Assembly: GCA_029255685.2 (NCBI GenBank)
Contig: CM055313.2
Span: 48,812,079-48,876,078 of the forward strand
Source: Silene conica
Lineage: Eukaryota; Streptophyta; Magnoliopsida; Caryophyllales; Caryophyllaceae
Length of the DNA: 64,000 nt
Direction of reading: 5' to 3'
Shown: in pieces, positions 35,893-47,606 of the stretch
How the letters are laid out: every line of letters begins with the position of its first letter
Numbering within the stretch: position 1 is the first letter of the stretch
Made by a program: the position numbers and the translations under genes
The notes under the pieces: generated by a model
Databases searched by the model: none
Seen by the model: only the letters and a program-made list of their open reading frames with translations
What the model was told of the DNA's origin: nothing

Positions 35893-36599
35893 GAGGAGCA
35901 AGCAAATCTGGAATTCACTTTTTTGGGAGTAGTTTAGCTAGTCGTACCTAGCCTTTTGTCGTAGATTATTTAATATCTCGAGACATTTTATTATTTTGCG
36001 TGGAAAAATTTCTATTGTTCGGATGAACGAAAAAATTACAATAGTTCTTTTGAATTTGAAAACATGTAATTTGATAATGCAATTTCAATTTATGCTATAT
36101 GATTTTTGTTTAGTGGCAGTTTGTGTAGTTCAGTGGCCTGGGCTGTAGAATATGCAGATTATATTGAGGGCTGCAAGACTGTTTTATGCATCAGTGGTTT
36201 GTATATATATATTAATTAGCATGGCAGGGGTCTTTGCTGGCCTGCAGGTTGAGTCTCTTGTGGGAGTTTTTATGGGTATATGTGAATGCAGTGCAGGGGC
36301 TGACTATGTACTGTTGAGTCTCTTCTTTGTATACTCCCTACTGTATGTTGAAGGGGCTGACTGTTTGGAGCAGTTCAGTTTTCCGGTTGATTTGCAGCTG
36401 TATATAATGTGTACTTTGCAGTGCACTTAATTTGCAGTAATGTAGTGCACTTTATTTGCAGTAGTGCTGGTCTGCTGGTGCAGTTGCTTGTACGAATGAT
36501 GTATATATTATATGTCAGTATGTAGCTGTATATAATGTGTATATACAGATATAAATGCAGGGGCTGTAATGTATATAATATGCAGGATCATATTGCAGA
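35893..36599 (+). other. CACTA 3' region, non-coding
   Basis: 3' UTR and spacer. Rich in GCAGTGCA and GCAGGGGCTG words; the intron at 34162-34674 carries the complementary CAGCCCCTGCA word. No gene supported; the ORF at 36152-36430 has no features. Confidence 0.6.
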
Positions 36600-36887
36600 C
36601 CCAAAAAGCGCCGGAATGCGGTTTATAGTGTATTTTTCCAATATTGGAAAAGCGTCGAGAAGTTGAGAGTTTCGACGCAAAAAAGAGTCGAGAAAGACTG
36701 ACACCTAAAGGCGTCGTGGCTCTTGACACGAAAAAGCGTCGCTAAGGTCGACACAAAAAAGCGTCGAAAAGTCCTGACGCCCCAAATCCTGACGCTTCCA
36801 GAAGCGTCGAGAAAAAAATTGCTGACGCTTTAAAGCGTCGAAAAAAGACCCAAAAAGCGTCGCAAAAATGCGGTATGTGTTGTAGTG
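36600..36887. repeat. CACTA 3' subterminal repeats and terminal inverted repeat
   Basis: At least nine copies of GCGTCG or its complement within 290 bp, several as inverted pairs around a short centre (for example GACGCTTCCAGAAGCGTC near 36791 and GACGCTTTAAAGCGTC near 36824). Ends in GTTGTAGTG at 36887. Confidence 0.9.
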
Positions 36888-36890
36888 CGA

Positions 36891-38094
36891 TAATGATTGG
36901 CTGTCTAGAGTTTGACATTATCGTCATATGATGGTGGTGATCAGTTGATCCCTTAAGGTCATATCTTTAGGGAATTATTTCTCAATGGAATAATTAATTA
37001 ATATCGTATTGGATACGAATTTATTAATAACTGGAAATTTGGAAATAATTTTGACATGACAAATATTTTATAATGGGATTATAATAATAATAGTCAAAGT
37101 AATAAAATCGTTTTATTACTCGTTTTTTTTATTTATTCGTTTGGGAAACGATTAAATTTAGAATTAACACGGTTGATCATAAAATTACAAAGAGTTGTAA
37201 TTAAAATTATGATATTACATTTTTATACAATAATGATTTCGAAATATTAGAAGAATTATTTAAATGTAATAAATTTGTAAATTATGGATTTTAATGGTTA
37301 AAATTGCATAATTAACAAATTGGGTCATGTGTTATGGAACATGTGTGACATGTTACAAATTAACACAATTGACAAAGATAAAATGGGGTCAATATTAACC
37401 CCATTTCAGCCGTGTAGCATAGAGGAAGTATTGAGGTTGTGTGTGCATTATGATTGAGGGTGTAAGTGTTCAAAGGTGTGTAAGAGTGTAAGGAATATGT
37501 AAGGCATTTTTATTCCTTTTGGCATTGTGTAAGCAAGAGACCATGCATTGGCTTCCTTTGCTTGTCTTGGCCGGCCATGATGCTTGCTTAAGCAAGCTCG
37601 TGTGCCTATATATAACACACACACACACACACCTCACTAATACACTAGTTGTTTTAGTTGTTGTCATTTGATGCTTGCACATCTATTTCTTACAATACTA
37701 CAACTCTCATTCTCATCTCCCCTTAGTAAAATAGTTTTCTTAGATAAGTAAATTATTTCCAATACTAATAATATTAAGGGTAATATTATTATTAATTCCA
37801 GTATACTAATTCTATTTTTCTAGTAACAAAAATAGTCTTGGTATGACATAGGATCCTTGATACGTATCTTTTGGAGACGATTTTTGTTAGATCGTTATAA
37901 GGGTATTTCGATTATTGAAGACTCATATAATAGGTGATTATTGAGTATAAACCTTCTAAAACTAATGTAAGGACAAACACATCTTATGATATCATCATGC
38001 ATGCATAAGATCTTATTAAGTTTTATAACGTAAACTTAAAGAAACAAAACTCACATAAGATATGAGTATAAAATCAGGAATTTTATATCCAACA
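36891..38094 (+). repeat. copia-4 3' LTR, remaining part
   Basis: Resumes exactly after the CACTA target duplication and runs to TCCAACA at 38094. Carries the same palindrome (37582-37597) and TATA box (37607-37615) as the 5' LTR; the CA repeat after it is a few units longer. Confidence 0.95.
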
Positions 38095-38357
38095 GTAGTG
38101 TCCTCGACAATAATGCGTTGACATATTTAAATCTCATTTGAATGAAACACAATTGGGAAAGTTACTCTTTTAATGTCGATTGATCAACATTAACCGATAA
38201 TGATTGGTTGTCTAGAGTTTGACATTATCGTTATATGATGGTGGTGATCAGTTGATCTCTTAAGGTCATATCTTTAGGGAATTCAGTCTCAATGGAATAT
38301 TTAATTAATCGTATAGGATACGGATTAATTAATAACTAGAAATTTGGAAATGATTTT
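38095..38357 (+). repeat. copia-3 3' LTR, second part, truncated
   Basis: Begins with the TSD GTAGT and continues the LTR from base 14. It follows the copia-4 LTR sequence to about 38357 and then stops abruptly in unrelated sequence, so about 1 kb of this LTR is missing. Confidence 0.85.
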
Positions 38358-38651
38358 ATGTCGGGTCGGATATGGGTCTAAGGTTTTTTACTTCGGGTCG
38401 GGTCGAGTCTTGTCGGACCCTACCCAGACCCTACCAATTGTCATCCCTACTCGTATGTATAAGCTGAGGCAAAAATGAAAAAGCGTTAGAAAGAACACGA
38501 TGTTTGTTCTATCTACACAAATAGGCCATTGTTTACCCGTTTGAAGTTTAAGTAGATATTTCTATCTTAAATGAGAATTTGTAACAATGACAAATACTAA
38601 GGGAAAGTCTTCCACAAATTCTGTCATTATTAAGCCAAATGAAATGAAATA
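38358..38651. other. unassigned repeat-like DNA
   Basis: GGGTCGGGTCGAG-type GC-rich words and CCAATTGTCATCCCTA, a word frequent at plant transposon ends, but no complete element. No gene. Confidence 0.4.
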
Positions 38652-38942
38652 CTCCCTCATATTTTCAATAAGTGTGCCGCTGTTTCATGGGCACAAAATT
38701 TAAGGAAATTAATAAACTAATGTAAAGTATCGCGCGCGTGGGGTAAAAATATTGGAGAGAAACAAGATATTATTGATTATTATTGTGGATAAAATGATTA
38801 ATATAAGTTGTGTTGTAGGCTAAGGTGGGGTATTATTGTAGTTGGAGTTATTAAAATAAGTAAAAAGTTATAAAAATGTATAATGAAATATTATCGTGAA
38901 TAGACGAAAATGGATAATGATACAATTAAAAATATGAGGAAA
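38652..38942. mobile_element. Stowaway-type MITE (Tc1/mariner), probable
   Basis: Starts CTCCCTCATATTTT after a TA and ends with the near reverse complement AAATATGAGGAAA before a TA (38943-38944). 291 bp, non-coding, AT-rich. TA duplication and CTCCCTC ends are typical of Stowaway MITEs. Confidence 0.6.
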
Positions 38943-39314
38943 TAATTGTTTAATTACTCATAAATAATTGAGTAAATATCATTTAATTTGGTGTAACAAG
39001 AAGATGGAGGTTGGCTGCATAGGACGGGCAGTGTAAGTCTGCAATGTTACTTCCCCAGTCACAACCTACATGTTTTGGTCGCATACATGTTGTGCAACAT
39101 CTCTCTTTGTTCGAATTTGTTTTATATAGTGTGGTCTACGTCGTTGCTACATCTGTCAAATCATCCCCAATAGTTGGAGTCGTGACGTCGTTTTCGAGGT
39201 TGGTCTAGTGTATGTTGCATGTTGGCATGTTGCAACTTGCAAGCGGAGGTGTACTTCAATCCTCCTATTATACTCCCTACTCCCTAATAATTATTTGGTT
39301 ATGGACTTGTTGTC

Positions 39315-39516
39315 TAGTATGATTAGAGCTCGCTGATCCGATTCACCTGATCTAATTTGAATCTAAGCAAATACAATTGTATAGTATGATTAGAGCTCGT
39401 TGATCCGATTCAACTGATCCAATTTGAATCTAAGCAAATACAATTGTATAGTATGATTAGAGCTCGCTGATCCGATTCAACTGATCCAATTTGAATCTAA
39501 GCAAATACAATTGTAT
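39315..39516. repeat. 67-bp tandem repeat, three copies
   Basis: Units start at 39315, 39382 and 39449 (TAGTATGATTAGAGCTCG...), differing at a few bases. No coding content. Confidence 0.9.
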
Positions 39517-41092
39517 AGGATCCAGAAATAATGCAATCTGAAATTGATCCCCGTGATGACCCGTAATGCGACATAACCTGACTAAGATTGACCCAAAATC
39601 AAACCTGATCCGACCTGTGACAACTCGAGTTATTTATTGACCTGATTCGACACAACCCGACCCAACTGTTGACCATACCCAAACGATAAACCAAAATTAA
39701 CCCGAAAGTTAACCCGAAAGGAAAGAAAACCCGAAACAAAACAACAATTAAATCATTGCGAAAAAAAAAGAAAATAATTATTTAAAAAAAAAAGCTTTTT
39801 TCCATCATTTTTGTACCTCATGTTCCATTTTTTTAGTACTTCAATAATTTTTTCTTATTATCTTTAGCTTTTCGTGAATTACTTTAAAAAATTACTATTT
39901 TGAGATTTTTGGGAATTTTTGTCGAAAATATCTAATTTTTAAATAAATAATTTGTTATTCTTGAAATAATGCGCGAGAATCGGTAATAAAAGAGTAGTAA
40001 GTAAAAACTAGCATTAGATTAAGAATTAAAACTTGGCGCCAAAATCAAATATTTGAAATTAGACTGGGAGCCAAGATGAATATTCAATTTCGAGATGGTT
40101 TTATTGTTTCAAGGCGAATATTCAATTATTTACCGAAAAAACAAATAGTGGATAAAAGTATTTGTTATTCGTCATCTATTAACAATTACATAATTAGAAG
40201 CGATTCTTGATCTCTGCTTAGGGTTGATTTTCTTGCCTCTTCCATGGCTATACCACCGTGGTTTGTAGGTTGCGTGTAGGAGAGAGGATTGGTGGTGGTC
40301 ACGGATGGTGTCAGTGGTGGAAGTTGTGGTGGCAGGAGGTTTCGTCTGATGTGAAACAGGGAGTGTAGCAGCGTAAGGGTGAGGGACTGTCATCGGTGGG
40401 GGCTCCGGCCACCTCACCGGCGGACGGCGACGAGTTTCATGGTGTCGTAGGGGTGGCAGGTTGCCGGTGGTGTCGGGATATGGTGGTGGTTGGTGGTCGT
40501 AGGGGTTGTACACGGTGGGGAAACGTTTTGTGTCGGGTTGTGGTGGCTGATTGTTTTGTTTTGTTATTATTATATTATTTTCCTTATTATTATTATTATT
40601 ATTATTACTATTATTATTGCTATTATTCTTTATTAATTATTGTTGTTATTATTTATCATATACTTAGCAATATCACTCTTTATGTTTTAATTGGTTAGAT
40701 CGTTACTTTAGTCGTTGTGTCGTGTTAATTAATATACGAGTCGGGAAATTAGTGGGTTAAGGGAGTTTCTATTTTGGGAAAGTTTCTAATTATGAAAACT
40801 TTCCATTTATGGAAAGTTACTATTTATCGTAAGTATGATTTGTTATGGGGTTCGGGAATTTTATTGATTCTTTACGTATACGTGTTTAGGTAGCGAGTTT
40901 CGTGTGGAACATTTCTAGCGAGCTTGGACTTATCTGCATTCCTGCTAATTGAGGTAGGGAAAATTGCTACACATATAATAATGATTATTTACTTGGTTGA
41001 TTGATGAGTATTTTACATTATCGTATGATTTGGAATATCGTGTTATTTGAATATATTTTTCTGCGATACGATATGAGGTGATGAGAAATAGG

Positions 41093-41220
41093 CGTTGTGA
41101 TCGGTGCGGAGTTAATTGGCGTTGTGATCGGTGCGGAGTTAATTGGCGTTTTGATCGGTGCGGAGTTAATGACCTTGGGAGCGGTGCGGAGTTATTGGCT
41201 TTGTGATCGGTGCGGAGAAG
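41093..41220. repeat. short tandem repeat (GATCGGTGCGGAG)
   Basis: Five degenerate units of about 27 bp containing (G/C)GGTGCGGAGTTA. Internal repeats of this kind are common in long gypsy LTRs. Confidence 0.75.
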
Positions 41221-41560
41221 GGATGATTGAATCCCTATATATATATGATATTGTTTGTTTATTTATTTTCCTCTACTCAACCTCGTGGTTAACCCTGTGT
41301 ATTCGTGATCACCTGTGATGAACCAAATTATTGGGGAGCAAATTGACAGGTGGCTGAGACTGTGGGAAGCTATGGGAAGAGAGAGTTTGGATCCGGACAA
41401 GACTAGAGTCTCGTTCACTATAGTCAATTTATCATGAGTTGTATTTTCATTTCAAAAGACAGTTTGGATACAGTTGTAGGAACATGCTATGGAGTTTAAC
41501 TTTTAATTAAAGTACTGTTTATCTTTCCTTTGTATCTATTACCTCGGGAAAACCGGGATG

Positions 41561-41623
41561 GTAACACCCTTTATTTATCTGAGGAGTCCTACTACAGGCC
41601 CTTAAATAAATGGGGGTGTTACA
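41561..41623 (+). repeat. 3' end of a gypsy-type LTR with terminal hairpin
   Basis: GTAACACCCTTTATTTA and its near complement TAAATAAATGGGGGTGTTAC (41602-41621) form an inverted repeat that ends in TTACA at 41623. The copia-5 sequence starts immediately after, so this LTR was inserted in or fused to copia-5. The LTR start is not identified. Confidence 0.55.
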
Positions 41624-44311
41624 GAAGGTATCTATGGTAGATAATTCCGGTCAAACAGTTATTCTCCAGATCAAGGAAACCACTCATGATATGATCGAAT
41701 GCAAGTACGACCTCAGAGAGACATCTTGCATTGAGTGGGAGATTGTAATAGGACAAGAGAATTGGTGACGCACACTTTTCGAGGACAAGTGGGAGATTGT
41801 TGGGAAATGTGTCCTCAACAATAGTGCGATCACGTAATTAAATCTCGTGACGAGAATGCGCGAGGGATGATACGATTTATATTAGTCAACTGACCAACAT
41901 TAATCGGTAATGATTGGCTAGCTAGAGTTTGACATAACTGTCGTATGACGATGGTGGTCAGTTGATCCCTTTAGGTCACACCTATAGGACAATTCCCTTA
42001 ATTGATAAAGTGATCAAATGCATATTGATACGATTTGATCATATTCCTTAAACTCGTATACCGAGAAATCAGAGGTTAAATCTTATTGTAAGATTTATGT
42101 TTAAAATTGAAACGTGTCAATTGTTAAACAATGAACGATATTTTACAATATCGTAATTAGAATGAATCAGGTTGTGTATTAATACAAAGGTTGTAAATCG
42201 TATTGACGATTATTGTTAATAATCATTTTATATTAGTAATTACGAATTACTTATCAATTGATAAATATGATTTACTTAATTTATAAACAATATTTATTTG
42301 ATAAATGTATTTGTTTTAGATTAAGATAATTGTGTTTTATTAACTTGTGACATATAACATGTCACATGATGCACAATTATACAATTGATAAAATGTAAAA
42401 TGGATGTCCATTTTATCTTAAAATGGGACGGCTAGTGGAGGTGGTTGTGTGGATGATTAGTGTGTTAAATACACTTTAATCATTATACTTAAAGTAAAGC
42501 CTTGAGAACCCACACCTAGAGCCACCCTAAGTGCATTGAGAAGTGAAGATGTTCCCTCTTGTTCTTCCCCATACCCGGCCACACCACAACCCAAGCACCA
42601 CTTAATATTTATGTGGTAAGCTCACAACAAATTCATTCTAATGTTTTGCCAAAATTTTCTAAGGTGAGAAAAACAAACAAATCCTCTAAAATTATTATTG
42701 TGAGAATAATAAGAATACTAATAATAATAAGTTATAATATTAGTATATTAATTCTAATTAAAGAGATTAGAATTGTTTTAAGGAAAACCGATTTTGGTAC
42801 TAGCATTACTCAAGTTTTGGTTGATTTAAGGGGTGTCTTGGTGCATCACAAAGGAGGTGTTCTTGTTGAATACTTGGAGGATCATCCTAGCATAAATATT
42901 TGGCCGTGTGTAAGTGTTGGGAAATGTGTCCTCAACAATAGTGCGATCACGTAATTAAATCTCATGGCAAGAATGCGCAAGGGATGATACGATTTATATT
43001 AGTCAACTGACCAACATTAATCGGTAATGATTGGCTAGCTAGAGTTTGACATTACTGTCGTATGACGGTGGTGGTCAGTTGATTCCTTTAGGTCACACCT
43101 TTAGGACAATTCCCTTAATTGATAAAATGATCAAATGTATATTGATACGATTTGATCATATTCCTTAAACTCGTATATCGAGAAATTAGAGGTTAAATCT
43201 TATTGTAAGATTTATGTTTAAAATTGAAGCGTGTCAATTATTAAACATTGAACGATATTTTATTATATCGTAATTAGAATGAATTGGGTTGAAATTAATA
43301 CAAAGGTTGTAAATCGTATTGACGATAAATAATCATTTTACAATTGTGATTTCGAATTACTTGTTAATTAATAAATTTGATTTATTTAATTATGTACAAT
43401 ATTTATAAGATAAATATTTACATGTTTCACATGTTCTAAAACATTTTATTAATTAGTGACATATAAGATGTCACACTTTGTACAAATTACAAGATTGACA
43501 AGTTGTAAAATGAAATCCATTTTATGGATTAAGGGTGCGGTTTTGGTGAGGGTTGTTAATGGCATGATTAGTGTTTATTAGGGTATAAAACACAATCATT
43601 AAAGGTGTCTTGAAAGACTACCTATAGCCACCCTAAGAAACCTTGAGAAGAGAACTTGTCCCCTTGTTGCACATCCCATAGCCGGCTACCCCCCTCCCCA
43701 TGCACCTTGTGTAAATTGTTTAACAAGCTAGTGCATGTGTGTTATATAATAAACACAAAACCCTCATTCACTTCTTCTTACTCTTGGCCGAAAAATTCAC
43801 ATAAGAAGAGAGAATTTTTCCCACCTCTAAATATATATTAAGATAATAAAATCATACTATTTTGTAGTATTGAAATAATATTCTAATTAGAGAGATTAGA
43901 ATAAGTTTAAGGAGAAACCGGTTTTTGTGCTAGCTTGTTCAAGATCTCGGTTGGTTAAGGGTTGTCTTGGTGCATCCAAAGGAGGTATTCTTATTTGGGT
44001 ACTAGGAGGATCATCCTTGCCATTCATTCGGACCGTATATACGGGTTCGAGAACTCTCTTATTTCCGCATTTTAGCATGCTTAAGATCACTTATAATATG
44101 TTAATTAAAGGGTTAATTAAAAGATTATGTTAGTATGACTAAAATTAGTTTATGAGTAACTAATAAAACCTTACAGTAAGGGTTCGAATTCCTCCTATTT
44201 CCGCATAAGTTTAAGCATGCATAAGATCTAAAATAAGTTAATTAAAATGTTAATTAAGTTTTTGTTTAGTATGACTAAAATAATTAGTTTATGAGATAAC
44301 TAAACCTATCA
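41624..44311 (+). mobile_element. copia-5: 3' UTR and 3' LTR, holding a solo LTR
   Basis: 41624-41797 matches the 3' UTR of copia-3/-4 (the GGTATCTATGGTAGATAATT segment) and ends in the purine tract GTGGGAGAT. The LTR starts TGTTGGGAAATG at 41798, is interrupted at 42914 by a related solo LTR, and resumes at 44181 to end CCTATCA at 44311 (about 1.25 kb in all). Only this 3' end of the element is present. It sits directly against Athila-like pol. The ORF at 42559-42954 is LTR sequence. Confidence 0.85.
42915..44175 (+). mobile_element. solo LTR inserted in the copia-5 LTR
   Basis: 1261 bp, TGTTGGGAAATG...CCTTACA, same family as the LTR it lies in. Flanked by a perfect TSD GTAAG (42910-42914 and 44176-44180), which proves insertion rather than tandem duplication. 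It contains a CCGTATATACGG palindrome at 44033-44044. Confidence 0.95.
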
Positions 44312-45945
44312 CTTTCTGCCTTGATGACTGTTCTCAAAAAGAACAGGAAAGCTTTAGGTTACTCTTTGGATGACATTAAGGGCATCAGCCCTGATGTTTG
44401 CATGCATAGGATAGAGTTAGAGGAAAGGCATAAGCCCTATAGACAGGGTCAACGTAAGTTAAACCCTAAGATGCAGGAGGTAGTTATGCCTGAGGTGATG
44501 AAACTACTTGATGCAGATATTATTTATTCAGTTGGCAACTCCAAGTGGGTTAGCCCAGTTCAGGTGGTTCCTAAGAAAGGAGAAACCACTGTGGTTAAAA
44601 ATGAGAAAAATGAATTAATACCTACTAGAGTAGTGACTGGGTGGCGGATGTGCATTGATTATAGACAGTTAAATGCCGCCACCAAGAAAGACCATTTCCC
44701 CCTTCCTTTTGTGGACCAAATGACTGAGAGACTTGCTTCTAATAAATTCTTCTGTTTTCTAGATGGTTATTCAGGTTTTTTCCAGATTCCCATCCATCCT
44801 GATGATCAGAGTAAGACTACTTTTACATGCTCACAAGGTGTTTTTCCATACCGCAGAATGCCTTTTGGGTTGTGTAATGCTTCTGCCACCTTTCAAAGGT
44901 GTATGATGGGTGTTTTTCTGATTTTATTGAGAACATCATGGAGGTATTTATGGATGATTTTTCTGTTTATGGTAATGCGTTTGATCAATGCTTAGCTAAT
45001 CTTGATAAAGTCTTGCAGTGTTGTATTGATGTAAACCTTGTCTTAAACTGGGAAAAGTGTCAATTTATGGTCACTGAGGGGGTAGTGTTAAAGCATCTTA
45101 TATCTGATAAGGGTATACATGTAGATAAAGCAAAGGTGCAAGTGATTGAGCAATTACCTCCTCCTGTTAATGTTAAGGGGGTGAGAAGTTTCTTAGGACA
45201 TGCAGGTTTTTACCGGCGTTTCATTAAGGACTTCTCTAAGATTGCTGTACCACTTACACAGTTGCTCCTTAAGGATGTTGTCTTTGATTTTACTGATGAG
45301 TGCCTTTAAGCTTTTAACAGGTTGAAGGAAGATTTGATATCAGCACCGATCATCCAGCCACCAGATTGGGATCTCCCATTTGAGATCTTGTGCGATGCTA
45401 GTGACTATGTTATGGGTGCTGTGCTAGGTCAAAGGAAGAACAAGGCTCTTAATGCTATATACTATGCGAGCCGTACCCTAGATGAGACTCAAGTCAACTA
45501 ATTCACTACTGAGAAGGAGATGCTAGTTGTGATCTTTGCCTTAGAGAAATTCCGATCCTATTTGGTAGGTATTTAGGTAATAAGGTAATTGTTTATACTG
45601 ACCATGCAGCTTTGAAAGGCCTCTTCCTGAAAAAAGATTCAAAGCCGAGGCTGTTGAGGTGGATACTCCTTCTACAAGAGTTTGACATTGAGATTAGGGA
45701 CAAGAAAGGCGCGGAAAATGTGGTAGCTGACCACCTATCTCGCCTTCAGCTGACTGATGGGGAAGATTCTTTACCTATTGATGATTCATTTCCTGATGAG
45801 AGTTTGTTTATCATTAATAGTTCAGGTTCTTACCCTCCTCCTTGGTATGCTGATTTTGCTAACTTTGCTGTCACAGGTAAAATTCCTCCAGAGCTTTCAT
45901 GGCAACAGAAGAAGAGATTTATCTTTGATGCATAGCAGTATTTTT
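44312..45945 (+). pseudogene. Athila-like reverse transcriptase-RNase H pseudogene
   Basis: Reverse transcriptase motifs: DIKGISPDVCMHRIELEE, WVSPVQVVPKKG, WRMCIDYRQLNAAT, FCFLDGYSGFFQIPI (catalytic Asp), RRMPFGLCNASATFQRCM and FMDDFSVYG (the box is F-M-D-D). A one-base frameshift in a T run at about 44912-44917 separates the last two. RNase H relics follow ([48 protein letters not shown]) with stops at 45307-45309, about 45499, about 45577 and about 45933. It converts element RNA to DNA in intact relatives; this copy cannot. Confidence 0.9.
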
Positions 45946-46013
45946 GGGATGACCCTTATGTTTTCAAGGAATGCGGAGATTGACTTATCCGGAGATGCGT
46001 CCCCCAATGGGAG

Positions 46014-47141
46014 GTGAAGGACATTCTGGAAGCATGCCACTCTTCTGCTTATGGTGGGCACCACGGTCCATCTAGGACCGTGGCCAAGGTATTACAGTCT
46101 GGTTTTTATTGGCCTACTTTGCATGCTGACTGTAGGAATTTTGTAGGTAGCTGTGATGCTTGTCAGAGATCTGGGAATGTCTCCAAAAGACATGAGATGC
46201 CACAGGTTGGTATTTTAGAGGTAGAGATTTTTGATGTCTGGGGCATTGATTATCAGGGACCCTTCCCTAGCAGTCAAGGTACCAGGTATATTCTTGTCGC
46301 CGTTGATTATGTGTCTAAGTGGATAGAAGCTACTGCTACTTCCCATTGTGATGCAAAAGCTGTTATTAAACTGTTTAAAAAAATCATATTTCCTCGCTTT
46401 GGTGTCCCTAGGGTTGTCATTAGTGATGGGGGTATGCATTTCAAAGAGAAACAATTGGGTGCCTTGCTAAATAAATTCGGTGTCCAACATCATAGGGGTC
46501 TAGCATGTCACCCTCAAACTAGTGGTCAAGTTGAGATCTCTAATAGAGAACTCAAGGAGACCCTAGCCAAAGTTGTTTCTAAGTTTAGGAAAGATTGGAG
46601 TCTAAAGATTGATGATGTTTTATGGGCTTATAGAACTGCGTTCAAATATCCAATCGGAATGTCACCATTCCTTATGATTTATGGCAAGACTTGTCACTTA
46701 CCAATTGAGCTAGAACGCAAGTCTTGGTGGGCCATTTGTGATCTTAATTTAGACCCTAACCTTTCCCGTGAGAAACGTTCGTCACAGCTGAACGAGTTGG
46801 AAGAATTTAGGTTGCTTGCCTATGAAAATGCCAGGATTTACGAGGAGAAAACTAAGCACTGGCATGACAAGAGAATAATTAGGCGTGATTTTCAGGTAGG
46901 TGACAAGGTCTTACTTTTTAATGCTCGTATTCGTCTTTTTCCTGGTAAGCTGAAATCCAGGTGGAGCGGACCTTACACCATCACAGCTGTCTCGAAGTTT
47001 GGGTCAATCGAGTTAGAAAGCTCATCCGGTGAGAGGTTTAAAGTTAATGGCCAATATGTGAAGCACTTCCGTGGAGAGAATGAGTTCATTGGGAAGGTTG
47101 AAGTTTCTTACTTTGACCCTTTTTCGGATGCTTCGCAATAG
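46014..47141 (+). pseudogene. Athila-like integrase region, open but detached
   Basis: 375 codons without a stop. The HHCC zinc finger has CHSSAYGGHHGPSRT and CDACQRSG. The catalytic triad is visible: Asp in WGIDYQGPF, Asp in VISDGGMHF, Glu in EISNRELKETLAK. The C-terminal region (VGDKVLLFNARIRLFPGKLK, then WSGPYTI) is the usual gypsy integrase tail. It has no chromodomain, in keeping with Athila. The frame upstream is broken by stops, so it is scored as part of a pol pseudogene though the domain itself is intact. Confidence 0.9.
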
Positions 47142-47324
47142 GTAAAAAGGTCGTGTGAGACCTCTTAAACCAGCGCTAACCGGGAGGCAACCCGTGTTGT
47201 AGTTTAAATTATGTTTGCTTTTGTAGTTTCCTTTATAGAGGTACACGTTTTCTTTCATGTTTTTATACTTTTGATGGAATTTTGAGCTTTTGCAGGAAAA
47301 ATAGGCAGAACTGTCAGGTATTTG

Positions 47325-47438
47325 GGTCGACCGACTTACTATCAAGGTCGACCGACCATCTGATTACATTAAATAGCTGCTGGAAAATCAGGTACGCAGT
47401 GACCAGGTCGACCGACCACAACCCGTGGTCGATCGACC
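47325..47438. repeat. two palindrome pairs between pol and the extra ORF
   Basis: GGTCGACCGAC-type motifs start at 47325, 47346, 47406 and 47427 (the last GGTCGATCGACC). Within each pair the starts are 21 bp apart; the pairs are 81 bp apart. Confidence 0.9.
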
Positions 47439-47606
47439 AGAGGGCAGTTACCGGGTTTCGAAAAGGGTTTTAAGTCTATTTGTTTGAAAACAAATCATTA
47501 TTTTCTTCACACTTTTGAACACCCCCTTGTTTCTAAAACCCTAAACTGCCTCCCTCCTTCATTCTACCTCATTTTTTTGCTCTCTCTCAATTTTCCTCCA
47601 CTCAAG

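Larger units (their letters stand above)
25726..36887 (+). mobile_element. CACTA (En/Spm) DNA transposon, 11.2 kb
   Basis: Begins CACTACTACAAC and ends GTTGTAGTG, flanked by a 3-bp TSD CGA (25723-25725 and 36888-36890). The empty site is seen in the 5' LTR of copia-4 near 16875. Both ends carry the subterminal repeat family built on AAGCGTCG. It has two genes on the plus strand: a tnp2-type transposase and a second En/Spm-type protein, matching the TNPD and TNPA arrangement of the superfamily. Each gene has one visible defect, so the copy looks recently disabled or close to functional. Confidence 0.95.
16764..38094 (+). mobile_element. copia-4: gag-only LTR element with nested CACTA
   Basis: LTRs at 16764-18072 and 25615-25725 plus 36891-38094, primer-binding site, intact gag, no pol. 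It is flanked by a perfect 5-bp TSD, GTAGT, at 16759-16763 and 38095-38099; the target is base 13 of the copia-3 3' LTR. Without its CACTA and solo-LTR insertions it is about 9.2 kb. The two LTRs are very similar by eye, so the insertion is fairly young. Such elements, which keep gag and depend on a partner for pol, are known in plants as TR-GAG elements. Confidence 0.9.
38945..41560. other. non-coding, repeat-rich; no gene supported
   Basis: Contains the 67-bp tandem repeat (39315-39516), a stretch of GACCCGACC-like words (39550-39720), a GTGGTGG-rich region giving a proline-rich minus-strand ORF (40172-40513) that I do not trust, a TTA microsatellite (about 40563-40660) and a tandem repeat at 41093-41220. 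The part nearest 41560 probably belongs to a gypsy LTR, but its start was not found. Confidence 0.5.

Noticed and set aside
16764..38094. Tandem array by unequal crossing over of two gag-only elements
   Set aside because: TSD GTAGT on both sides and continuation of the outer LTR at 38095 show nested insertion.
40172..40513. Proline-rich minus-strand ORF
   Set aside because: Arises from GTGGTGG-rich DNA; no conserved pattern and sits in repeat DNA.
42559..42954. ORF of 131 codons
   Set aside because: Entirely LTR sequence and runs across the insertion boundary at 42915.
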